Shown here: in pieces, positions 1 through 6,795 of the stretch
How positions within the stretch are numbered: position 1 is the first letter of the stretch
How the letters are laid out: every line of letters starts with the position of its first letter
Assembly (NCBI GenBank): GCA_003162595.1
Contig: PMNJ01000353.1
Location: forward strand, 139-23,328
Length of the DNA: 23,190 nt
Source: Bacteroidales bacterium
GTDB lineage: Bacteria; Bacteroidota; Bacteroidia; Bacteroidales; VadinHA17
Reading direction: 5' to 3'
Position numbers and translations under genes: made by a program
The notes under the pieces: generated by a model
Databases searched by the model: none
Seen by the model: the letters and a program-made list of their open reading frames with translations, nothing else
Told to the model about the DNA's origin: nothing

Positions 1-216
1 CTCTCTTGTGGTTCTCCCCAAACGGTCCACGCTAAAAACTATTAAAGTGTCACCTGGTCTGATTTGTTCAAGGAGTTTTAAAAGTTCCGGACGGTTTGGA
101 GATCTCCCGGATACTTTCTCCTGGAAAATCCTTTCACAACCGGCATTTTTAAGGGCATCGGCCTGTAAATTTAAATTTTGTTCTTTTGTAGAAACCCTTG
201 CATATCCAAAAATCAT
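1..216 (-). CDS. Serine recombinase (resolvase/invertase), N-terminal part, cut by window edge
   Basis: An open frame of exactly 72 codons runs from an ATG at 216 to the left edge without a stop. The peptide begins MIFGYARVSTKEQNLN and contains SGRSPNRPEL and VFSVDRLGRTTRE. These are the hallmarks of the catalytic domain of small serine recombinases (Pin/resolvase family): the nucleophile is Ser9 in YARVST, and the conserved Arg pair lies in DRLGR. Such enzymes invert, resolve or integrate DNA through a 5'-phosphoserine link. The C-terminal HTH is outside the window, so I cannot say whether it is a resolvase, an invertase or part of a transposon. A TATCTTTG box lies about 24 bp upstream of the start. 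Its position at the edge of the island suggests a role in mobility of this region. Confidence 0.93.
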   Translation of the reverse strand, partial: MIFGYARVSTKEQNLNLQADALKNAGCERIFQEKVSGRSPNRPELLKLLEQIRPGDTLIVFSVDRLGRTTRE

Positions 217-239
217 AATAGTTCTAATATTTGTACAAA

Positions 240-247
240 CAAAGATA
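240..247 (-). promoter_or_regulatory. Possible Bacteroidota -7 box for the recombinase
   Basis: On the minus strand this reads TATCTTTG, matching the TAnnTTTG -7 consensus of Bacteroidota. It lies 24 bp upstream of the recombinase ATG, a suitable distance. I see no matching TTTG -33 box, so the call is weak. Confidence 0.35.
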
Positions 248-251
248 AATA

Positions 252-289
252 GAACTTAGATTAATAAAAAGCGATTAATCGAACTTTTT
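252..289. repeat. Palindrome and short repeats upstream of the serine recombinase
   Basis: CGATTAATCG (272-281) is a perfect 10-bp palindrome. It is flanked by AAAAAG (266-271) and its complement CTTTTT (284-289). On the minus strand AAGTTC occurs twice (281-286 and 252-257) and ATTAATC occurs twice, next to these. Paired short repeats just upstream of a serine recombinase gene are what a res-type binding site or an autoregulatory operator would look like. No crossover site can be proved. Confidence 0.35.
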
Positions 290-415
290 ATGTTTTAAAA
301 AGGAACCTTTAGATAGTTTGATTAAACGGTCGTTAAATAAAACTTTTTGTTTTGTCTAGGATGGATTATAATAAATCAAAGGAGTTCAATCTATTACCGC
401 ATAACGGGCCGGTCA

Positions 416-892
416 TTAGTTATTATATTGCTCATGGAGGCGTATTTTAATCCATCCTTTGCTATAAAATTGCTTCCCTGTTTGGTCTCGAATGGCACCT
501 TTTAGTTTTAATGTATTTTGATAACCAATTTGAATAAGTTCTTTTTGGAGACCTTCTATTTCAATCCAAACATGTGCGCTTTTCCCCTCTTCTAAAGAAT
601 GAGGAAATCTTACATTACTATTTGGGTTTGGTATAATTATTTTCTTCCCATCATATATTCTAAGTTCTGGAGAGTTTATTGTAACAGTCTTGAAACCGGG
701 ATTCACGAATTCCAAAATTATCATAAAATTGCTTAATCCTTGATCTGAAGTAATATATCCAGTGGTCAAATTAATTTTTATATTTCGTCTAAGTTTTTGT
801 TGTTCCTTTAAAAAAATTATAGTTGATAATATTGCACCATAAATCGCAATCGTAGCAGTGGCAAATTCTGTCCAGGTAAGTGTCTCTTTCAT
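416..892 (-). CDS. Membrane-anchored protein of unknown function (158 aa)
   Basis: I do not recognise a family. Residues about 8-28 form one hydrophobic segment, followed by the basic stretch KEQQKLRRN. The remaining ~120 residues are rich in alternating hydrophobic positions and look like a soluble beta-sandwich domain, probably cytoplasmic by the positive-inside rule. The start ATG overlaps the TGA of the upstream HEPN gene as ATGA (889-892), so the two are probably translationally coupled and work together. It is the last gene of the ParA-Mrr-HEPN cassette. A membrane-tethered partner of a HEPN RNase would fit an abortive-infection module, but this is inference. Confidence 0.75.
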   Translation of the reverse strand: MKETLTWTEFATATIAIYGAILSTIIFLKEQQKLRRNIKINLTTGYITSDQGLSNFMIILEFVNPGFKTVTINSPELRIYDGKKIIIPNPNSNVRFPHSLEEGKSAHVWIEIEGLQKELIQIGYQNTLKLKGAIRDQTGKQFYSKGWIKIRLHEQYNN

Positions 893-1557
893 TTTTTAAG
901 TTTGTTTTGATTTATTCCAATAAGCAAATCTTTAAGTATTAAATATTCTCCTTGATACACTGGCACAAAAACATAGGTTGTTTTTAATAATTTGCTCTTA
1001 AGGTCAATTAAAACCTTCTCAAGATCTTTAATTAAGGCATCAATTTTGTTAAAATTTGGAATAAGTTCAACTTCAGGATTTGGGTTGTTAATATCTGTAT
1101 GTGCATAATATTTATCTCTTAATCTTTTTATTGAAAGAATTCTGTCAGATGTTATTGTAGAATTGATTTTACTTTCAACTTCTCTTAATTCTTTAATTGT
1201 AAGAATTTTATCTAAATTTAAGGTATGCCAATCACTCCATATATCTCGAATTAGTTTAGAGATGTTATGTTTCTGAGAAGGTGAATCATCTGCAAGTTTA
1301 CATAACTCAAGTACCGTAATTACCCAGAATGCATGAATAGCATCTTTTATTATTGGAAGATTCTTAATTAATGATTTCTCCTCAGTGCTTAGAGAGCTAT
1401 TAAAAAATGATTTACACCGGGCAAAAAAGTCTCTTGCTTTTTGAAGGATGTTTATCGATTCATTAAGTCTAAGTTCAAGGTCTTGCATTGTTTTCATCCC
1501 ACTTGATTGGTCTTTTACCTTTGTTGTAATCATAATGTATTTTTTACTAAATGCCAT
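889..1557 (-). CDS. HEPN-domain protein, AbiU2-like (probable RNase effector)
   Basis: This 222-aa, mostly alpha-helical protein carries RDKYYAHTD at residues 147-155. R147-x5-H153 is the catalytic R-X4-6-H motif of HEPN RNases. The upstream helix (AFWVITVLELCKLAD, about 76-90) and the spacing to the motif resemble the AbiU2-type HEPN proteins of abortive infection. HEPN effectors cleave tRNA or mRNA when activated. The first gene of the pair ends in an ATGA overlap with the membrane-anchored protein, and it lies 45 bp downstream of the Mrr-type nuclease gene. The start at 1557 is plausible; M21 or M24 would also give an intact domain. The family call rests on the motif and helix pattern, and activity is inferred. 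Confidence 0.72.
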   Translation of the reverse strand: MAFSKKYIMITTKVKDQSSGMKTMQDLELRLNESINILQKARDFFARCKSFFNSSLSTEEKSLIKNLPIIKDAIHAFWVITVLELCKLADDSPSQKHNISKLIRDIWSDWHTLNLDKILTIKELREVESKINSTITSDRILSIKRLRDKYYAHTDINNPNPEVELIPNFNKIDALIKDLEKVLIDLKSKLLKTTYVFVPVYQGEYLILKDLLIGINQNKLKK

Positions 1558-1602
1558 GCTATTTATGCTCTATTCCAAAATTGAATCAGAAGTTACCAAT
1601 TG

Positions 1603-2577
1603 CTATTTTTTTAAGCTCCACATTTCGATTGCCCAAGACTTCACTTTATTAAATTCAGCGAAATCAATATTATAACCCCTTGTATCTCTGACCTTTTTCC
1701 CGCCGGAGGAAATATAACTCGACGTAGCAATTAATCCTCTATTTGCATTTTCATATAAGACGTCTGTATAAAAGGACTTAACAGTTTCTATTGAGACTTT
1801 ATTCTCCCTTTTAAATCTTTTACATTGGATTAGGATCAAAGGTTTTTTAAGGTCCTCTGAATCAAACACTCGGATATCAATTCCTCCGTCATTTGTTCCG
1901 GGACCTAAAACTACTTTACGTCCTTTTTTATTAAAATATTCAGCGCAAAACTTTTCGAAATTTCGCCAATGTATTTTCTCAATTTCATTTCCATTTATGG
2001 CTAAATAATCAATAAATTTTTGGTCTAGAAAGTCATTCTCATTCTCTGAATTTATTTCACATTCGAACAAATCAGAAAGTTTAGTAACTCCATTCCAACT
2101 TTTTGATTTTGGTAAAGAAACACAACTTTGGTCTTCTCTTTCAAGCGCAATGTTAGCAAGTGACAGAGAAATTTCATTTGGATAATTTTTCTCCTCTTCC
2201 AATAATTTTGCCAATTCTATGTTAGTGATATTTGGATTCTTATAAATATATTTTAAACAAATCCCAGAAGACCTTCCAATTCTTTCAATATCTCGAGTTC
2301 TCTTTACATATTTATTTAGTTTCTCGTAATCTTTCTGCGTAGGCGAATCTAAGCGTAAATTCCCTATTTTCTGCCGAATTCTAAGTAGCATTTCATCGAA
2401 TTCATCAGGATAAAGTCTGAAATATCTATTTAAATCATCATTAACCAAAAAATTATTATTATAATGTTCAAGTAAAATTTCCCTTATCTGAAATCTATTT
2501 AGTAAAAGCCCAGATTTAACTCCAATGTACTCTGTTGTAGAATCATAAAAAGCCCTAGTTGAAAGATTTATTGCCAT
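1603..2577 (-). CDS. Mrr-type restriction endonuclease
   Basis: The C-terminal ~130 residues form an Mrr_cat PD-(D/E)XK nuclease. Counting from the start at 2577, they contain FEKFCAEYF (E208), GPGTNDGGID (D234) and ILIQCKRF (Q251-x-K253), the classic E...D...QxK set of Mrr enzymes. Mrr-family nucleases usually cut modified DNA. The N-terminal ~190 residues are helical and not recognised; they may be the specificity or partner-binding part. I chose the ATG at 2577. The frame stays open to an ATG at 2631, but that adds 18 hydrophobic residues that look like read-through of leader sequence rather than protein. With the start at 2577 the gap to the ParA gene is 76 bp, otherwise 22 bp. It is the second gene of the ParA cassette. 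Confidence 0.85.
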   Translation of the reverse strand: MAINLSTRAFYDSTTEYIGVKSGLLLNRFQIREILLEHYNNNFLVNDDLNRYFRLYPDEFDEMLLRIRQKIGNLRLDSPTQKDYEKLNKYVKRTRDIERIGRSSGICLKYIYKNPNITNIELAKLLEEEKNYPNEISLSLANIALEREDQSCVSLPKSKSWNGVTKLSDLFECEINSENENDFLDQKFIDYLAINGNEIEKIHWRNFEKFCAEYFNKKGRKVVLGPGTNDGGIDIRVFDSEDLKKPLILIQCKRFKRENKVSIETVKSFYTDVLYENANRGLIATSSYISSGGKKVRDTRGYNIDFAEFNKVKSWAIEMWSLKK

Positions 2578-2653
2578 TTTTAGAAAAATTACTAATAATG
2601 TATACAGCATGTTATATGCTGGGTGTTTCAAAATTCTACCAATTTACAGCTGA

Positions 2654-3724
2654 TTATATTCTTGCTATAATTGAGTCAACCGCATCTAAACACTCTTGAA
2701 TTCTTTCTCTGTTTAATTGAACTCTTTGACCGTAAACTTGGTAATAATTAGCTCTCATTAAGCTTAATCTACTACCTAAATGAGAAGTTACAACACCAGC
2801 TGTATTAAAGTCTCTTAATAAACCAGAATATTGGTCTTTAAAATCTTGGATATTCCTAATTAGTATGGGAGAAGGGGTAAAGTAATTTGGGTTATTTTGA
2901 TAAATATTATATAATGTTTGAGCCGATGCGTCTGATAAAGCATTGAATGCAGTAGCTGCTCCTTCAAATTGTGTTAATCGATTACCAATAAGCAAATGAA
3001 TTAATGGTACGTTTGTTCCAAATTTAGTTGACCTTGTGGCAAATGTCCATGCACCATAGATTGGATGCGGTGGAATTGTACCATGTAATAAAATTGCCAT
3101 AGCATTCGAAGCTGTACGTGATGAATCGTCCGCATTTATGGGACATAATAATCTATCGCTTGCTGTAATTGCCAATTCAGTATAAATCCCAAAAGCAGGA
3201 TTAGTATCTATGAAAATCATTAAATCTTTGTCATTATGAATCTTAGCAAAATTATCTGCATAATTTCTAAAAATATTATGAATCCAAACCCAAGGTTGGC
3301 TTGCTGGTGTTAGAGCAGGCGCATTTGCAGCATTGATTATCGCAGGAGAAATTGGTTCCAAGTTCCCGTCTCCACTTATTAAGTACAGGTTATCTGTCAA
3401 ATTATGATTGAGAGTACTTACTTGAATAGTAAATTGGTCAGGGTTCGGCAAGGCTGCTCCGGAACCACCTGAAATAACAGTACTTAAATAACCTACAACA
3501 GTTTGAGGGACATGAGCGGTACACAAATTAACCACATTAGCTTCTCCATCGGTTCCCCCACCTAATAACATCATACTTGAATTAGCTTGCGGGCAAAGGT
3601 CTATTACGACTACATTTGTGCCTGGATTTAATTCAGCATATCGCGTCGCTAAATGAAAAGTAATTGTACTTTTACCAACACCACCTTTATTATTCCAAAT
3701 TCCATAACGATTAATTATTGCCAT
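2654..3724 (-). CDS. ParA/MinD-type ATPase, stand-alone
   Basis: Residues 13-20 (KGGVGKST) are the deviant Walker A motif of ParA/MinD/Soj ATPases. IDLCPQAN (41-48) matches the switch I region, normally DxDPQ, with Cys in place of the second Asp. IDTNP (172-176) is the Walker B region. ParA ATPases dimerise on ATP and bind DNA or membrane. At 356 aa it is longer than plasmid ParA, with a Gly/Ala/Pro/Asn-rich insertion at about 83-145. There is no ParB gene or visible parS cluster, so a partition role is doubtful. The nuclease gene follows in the same direction, which suggests that the ATPase controls or positions the Mrr-type nuclease. The protein has notably few lysines compared with its Lys-rich neighbours. 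Confidence 0.85.
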   Translation of the reverse strand: MAIINRYGIWNNKGGVGKSTITFHLATRYAELNPGTNVVVIDLCPQANSSMMLLGGGTDGEANVVNLCTAHVPQTVVGYLSTVISGGSGAALPNPDQFTIQVSTLNHNLTDNLYLISGDGNLEPISPAIINAANAPALTPASQPWVWIHNIFRNYADNFAKIHNDKDLMIFIDTNPAFGIYTELAITASDRLLCPINADDSSRTASNAMAILLHGTIPPHPIYGAWTFATRSTKFGTNVPLIHLLIGNRLTQFEGAATAFNALSDASAQTLYNIYQNNPNYFTPSPILIRNIQDFKDQYSGLLRDFNTAGVVTSHLGSRLSLMRANYYQVYGQRVQLNRERIQECLDAVDSIIARI

Positions 3725-3749
3725 AATTTTAAAGTTTTAAAATGAATAT

Positions 3750-3757
3750 CAAATTTA
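3750..3757 (-). promoter_or_regulatory. Possible Bacteroidota -7 box of the ParA-Mrr-HEPN operon
   Basis: TAAATTTG on the minus strand matches TAnnTTTG and lies 26 bp before the ParA ATG. I found no convincing TTTG at the -33 distance. It would drive the four-gene cassette. Confidence 0.4.
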
Positions 3758-3831
3758 GAAAGTTTACTTTGATGTTTATTATAAATAAATAACTTTTAGT
3801 TAATTAACAAATAATAATATAAAGATCCCAA

Positions 3832-3913
3832 GCGACACTTTTAAATCCTTCCTGCCCGTCAGGATTGTTTTGCAGACACATTTACTTTCACTTTCACATC
3901 AAACAAGTGTCGC
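3832..3913. repeat. Inverted-repeat element 1 with nested hairpin
   Basis: GCGACACTT (3832-3840) is repeated inverted as AAGTGTCGC (3905-3913), a perfect 9-bp arm pair enclosing 64 bp. Inside, AATCCT (3844-3849) pairs with AGGATT (3861-3866), with CCTG/CAGG as an alternative inner stem. The right arm is followed by CTTTTTT on the + strand. It could be a structured RNA, a small non-autonomous element or a terminator-like structure. Confidence 0.6.
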
Positions 3914-3952
3914 CTTTTTTAAGTTCTTAGACGGTCAGGGCATTTGACCTTT

Positions 3953-4039
3953 AGGCGGTACATTCATTATTATTCCATTTAGCACAAGAAGAATCCTTTT
4001 TCCACACGGAGAAATGCAGCGAGACAAAATGTACCGCCT
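3953..4039. repeat. Inverted-repeat element 2, just after the UvrD stop
   Basis: AGGCGGTACATT (3953-3964) and AATGTACCGCCT (4028-4039) form a perfect 12-bp arm pair enclosing 63 bp. The element starts 3 bp beyond the UvrD stop codon. Its layout (arm length, ~64-bp core, T-rich flank on the + strand) copies element 1, and the arms are similar but not identical. Confidence 0.65.
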
Positions 4040-4042
4040 TCT

Positions 4043-5755
4043 TTATTTTATCTTTTCTTTTTTCTGATAACCTTGGTCAAGAATGTATTGAGAAGGTATC
4101 AATCCAATAAATTGAGATTTAGGAAAGGTAGTATTCCAATTTCCTTTTTTATCCATTGGGGAAGCCAACCACTTATTCGAAATGATATGACATTGTTTTC
4201 TTGTTCTTGTTAAAGCAACAATAAATTTACAGCATTCAATATCTTTAATAGTATGGTTGGATTCAATTTTTGGAATTGAGCCATCATTTGCACCAACTAT
4301 AAAAATATGACCACCTGAAAGCCCTTTACTCCCTTCAAAAGTTCGGAGAAGAATAGTCGGAATCTCAGGGTCTTGCTCAACTGGCTCTACTTTAATGATT
4401 GGGGCAAAATAGTTTAATAAGATATCTGTATGTTCATTCAACGAGGCCCTTATTATAGCTTTTTCAGCAGCAGAAAATTCCCGTACCTCCTTTTTTACAA
4501 TTTTAATTATTTCAATAATGGACACTATATTTTCTACAAAATCTGTTGTAAGAACTTCCCGGAAAGGAGAAGTAGTTTGTGCTTTGAGAACCGCAGCTTT
4601 AAGCGTAAGAGCACTTTGTAATTCTTCAGTAATAATTCTCCATCCAAGGTTAGAATTATGGTCTTTAAGTAGAATTTTAAAGGCTTCCAGAACCTTACTC
4701 GCATCTTCTTCAGATCTTGATTCAAATGCAATGTTAGGGTATTTCTTAATTAATTTTTTATGAAGTTCAGCCAAATAGTGTTTTTGTCCAATAATAAGGA
4801 CAGTTGGATACTTATTATATGCAGTATTGGATTCAATAATCTCAGTTATTGGGATTTTTAATATTTCTACCTCAATATATTTGGCTATTGTGGAGATTAC
4901 AGATACTGTTATAGTTTTTATTTTTGGGTAGAGCTCATTGATCTGATCATTCCCTTGAGTAAATGGAAGATAGTGCTTATCTAGCCTTCCTTCTAGTCCC
5001 CCTAACTCTAAGACTTTCAAAATAAATGCACCGACTGCATCAACAATAACTTTAGGACAACGACTGCAATATGGCAACTCAAATATTTCAAAATCTCCAG
5101 AATTATATCTTTGCCTTAGAAATGCTGGTGAAGAAGATCTTCCTTCATAAATAGCCTGGTCATCATCACCCACTATTAAAACTGATCCCTTCTTTTCGAG
5201 TTCTTTAATAAATTCAACTTCAAGTTTATTAAAATCTTGATACTCATCAACAATAATGTGGTCATAATTGTCTAATATTGAATTATCCTCTTTCAGGAGT
5301 TGATAAAGTCTATAAACAGAGTCATCAAATGAGAGATACTTATAATAATCTCCACGTGCAAGAAAAAATTTAATTTCGGGTGATTCTTCTTTCAGATTTC
5401 TGAATTTTGTTTCAAAATCCGAGAATGTAAAACCGACCAGTTCCGCATCTTTCTGAATAATCTGAGGTAATTTAGGGTAAATATCAACGATACCCTGGAC
5501 CTCATGGAGAATACCCTTACAAAAAGCATGAAATGTTTTTACTTCAGCTACGTCTCCAATTTCAGAAGCCAGCTCATCTACTAATTTTCTGATGAATGAT
5601 AGAATGAGGTAATTACCAGGACCAAGTTTTCTCAAAATTTCTTTAAACGCATAAGTCTTACCTGTCCCTGGCCCCGCAACAATTAGTTTCTTGGTTGCGG
5701 TCGAATCAAGTACAAGATTAAGATAACGAGTTCTTTCTTCAGCTTGTGTTGGCAT
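4043..5755 (-). CDS. UvrD/PcrA-family superfamily 1 helicase (570 aa)
   Basis: It carries the full set of SF1A motifs: Walker A GPGTGKT (28-34), motif Ia-like LILSFIRK (50-57), motif II DEYQD (170-174), motif III GDDDQAIY (196-203) and a C-terminal VALTRTRK (motif VI). These enzymes unwind DNA 3'-5' and act in repair or in defence complexes. At 570 aa it is shorter than UvrD/PcrA (~720 aa), with a reduced accessory region. The start lies 3 bp after the stop of the PIN-like gene, so it is very likely the last gene of the same operon. No nuclease domain is visible. Its role beside two other helicases is unclear; it may process DNA ends made by the system. Confidence 0.9.
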   Translation of the reverse strand: MPTQAEERTRYLNLVLDSTATKKLIVAGPGTGKTYAFKEILRKLGPGNYLILSFIRKLVDELASEIGDVAEVKTFHAFCKGILHEVQGIVDIYPKLPQIIQKDAELVGFTFSDFETKFRNLKEESPEIKFFLARGDYYKYLSFDDSVYRLYQLLKEDNSILDNYDHIIVDEYQDFNKLEVEFIKELEKKGSVLIVGDDDQAIYEGRSSSPAFLRQRYNSGDFEIFELPYCSRCPKVIVDAVGAFILKVLELGGLEGRLDKHYLPFTQGNDQINELYPKIKTITVSVISTIAKYIEVEILKIPITEIIESNTAYNKYPTVLIIGQKHYLAELHKKLIKKYPNIAFESRSEEDASKVLEAFKILLKDHNSNLGWRIITEELQSALTLKAAVLKAQTTSPFREVLTTDFVENIVSIIEIIKIVKKEVREFSAAEKAIIRASLNEHTDILLNYFAPIIKVEPVEQDPEIPTILLRTFEGSKGLSGGHIFIVGANDGSIPKIESNHTIKDIECCKFIVALTRTRKQCHIISNKWLASPMDKKGNWNTTFPKSQFIGLIPSQYILDQGYQKKEKIK

Positions 5756-5758
5756 TGT

Positions 5759-6133
5759 TTATTTGACTTTTGTAAGACGTTGCCCATTATAATTAAAAGT
5801 ATAAACAAACGGATTGTTTTCCTCATTTATGGTATAAAGTACTTTTGGCCACAATCTTAGCGTCATAAGAGTTAGTTGGAAAAAGTTTATTGCATCTGTT
5901 GAGTTTAATTTAAATGCAAAGACTTTGAATCCAGCCTCAAAGTGTTTATCGGTGATAATATCCAAACCTTTTTTACTTTTATCGAATAAAAAAATAACTG
6001 AATTTTTGACATCTACATTTTCAATATCCTGAGTCCTAATAATTTCAAAATCTTGCGGTTGCTGCAATTCGTGTAGTAGCCTGAGAGCTTCAGCTAAATT
6101 TTTCGGATAATTATTATCTAAGTATACTACCAT
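5759..6133 (-). CDS. PIN-like protein, DUF5615/VapC45-type toxin candidate (124 aa)
   Basis: The N-terminus (MVVYLDNNYPKNLAEALRLL) matches the opening of DUF5615/COG4634 PIN-like proteins: an Asp (D6) ending the first strand, then N-x-P and a helix. LDIITDKHF (57-65, with D62) fits the later strand and Asp of the family. The remaining part (FKVFAF, then a helix ending RLWPKVLY) follows the longer VapC45-like variant. PIN-like toxins are metal-dependent RNases. This family is normally paired with a DUF433 antitoxin, and the gene just upstream (11-bp gap) ends in a DUF433 domain, which strongly supports the call. Sequence identity to known members is clearly low and the third and fourth acidic residues are not certain, so activity is inferred. 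Confidence 0.68.
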   Translation of the reverse strand: MVVYLDNNYPKNLAEALRLLHELQQPQDFEIIRTQDIENVDVKNSVIFLFDKSKKGLDIITDKHFEAGFKVFAFKLNSTDAINFFQLTLMTLRLWPKVLYTINEENNPFVYTFNYNGQRLTKVK

Positions 6134-6144
6134 ATTTAACCCTC

Positions 6145-6795
6145 CTATTGGTAATATTCTAAAGCAGCCAGAACTTCTTCTTTAGTAAGATCAAATTGAT
6201 CTTGAATAATATCAATAGAATTTTGTCCTGAATAAGCGGATGAAATAGTATCTACCCAAACTCCTTTTCCATTAATTGCAGCTTTTCCTCCACTTTGCCT
6301 TGGATCAATCACTATTAATTTGGATTCAGGGAGAGGAAATAATTTCAAAGCAATACCCTCAACATCAAATTCAATTTGTTTAAAGAATTGAACAATAAAG
6401 CTTAGGTTATATTGTCCTGTCCCATCGAGGGTAACATAACCTGTGGGGAAATTAAATATTATTGTTTTATCAGTAATCTTTAAATCATCCCTAACATTGT
6501 TTGTAGCAAAGGGATAAATTTTATTAGTTTTAGACTTTAAGTCACTTCTGGCTTTCAGAATTTTCTTTAAGGAGAAGCTATTCTCTCGAAGAGTTCCTAT
6601 GACTACCAATTCAATCAATCCATGAAAGCTTATCCGCATACTTTCAATATCTAATTTCTGCACAGATGATAAACCTTCGTAGTTTTCTTTTGATAATTCA
6701 TTAAACCATCTTCTGACTTTATCTGCTTTAAGATGAGTAATTTGAACCACATCCCGGACAGAATATATGCCTTCATTTAATGAAAATTCTTTCAT
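6145..6795 (-). other. Antitoxin-like C-terminal module of the methyltransferase (HTH + DUF433), with a possible internal start
   Basis: Residues 1361-1576 look like a full-length antitoxin of the VapB45 type: an N-terminal HTH with KVRRWF, a middle region with SFHGLIELVVI and YPFATNN, and a C-terminal DUF433 core with VIDPRQSGGKA. Known free-standing members have about the same length (~220-240 aa) and order. An ATG at 6795 (M1361) starts exactly before the module, so a separate antitoxin could be made from the same gene, but no clear ribosome site or promoter supports this. Confidence 0.65.

Larger units (their letters stand above)
3725..4042. other. 318-bp gene-free stretch between two operons
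   Basis: No convincing gene on either strand. It separates the UvrD end of the helicase/methylase operon from the ParA cassette. It holds two consecutive inverted-repeat elements (3832-3913 and 3953-4039), a small hairpin between them (GGTCA 3933-3937 with TGACC 3945-3949) and the putative promoter box of the ParA gene. The part from 3758 to 3830 is very AT-rich. Confidence 0.7.

Noticed and set aside
8..259. Open frame on the + strand at the left edge
   Set aside because: The minus strand of the same DNA encodes an unmistakable serine recombinase N-terminus (YARVST, DRLGR); the + frame is its shadow.
2578..2631. Signal peptide on the Mrr-type nuclease
   Set aside because: The hydrophobic 18 residues exist only if the upstream ATG is used; a DNA nuclease should be cytoplasmic and the ATG at 2577 gives a normal N-terminus.
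2654..3724. Plasmid partition locus
   Set aside because: No ParB gene or repeated parS-like sites accompany the ParA-type ATPase.
3832..3913. Retron msr-msd RNA
   Set aside because: The flanking inverted repeat resembles a1/a2, but no reverse transcriptase gene lies in the window.
3832..4039. Inverted repeats as integron attC sites
   Set aside because: The arms are inverted and spaced about right, but the GTTRRRY/RYYYAAC core sites are missing and no integrase or gene cassette is present.
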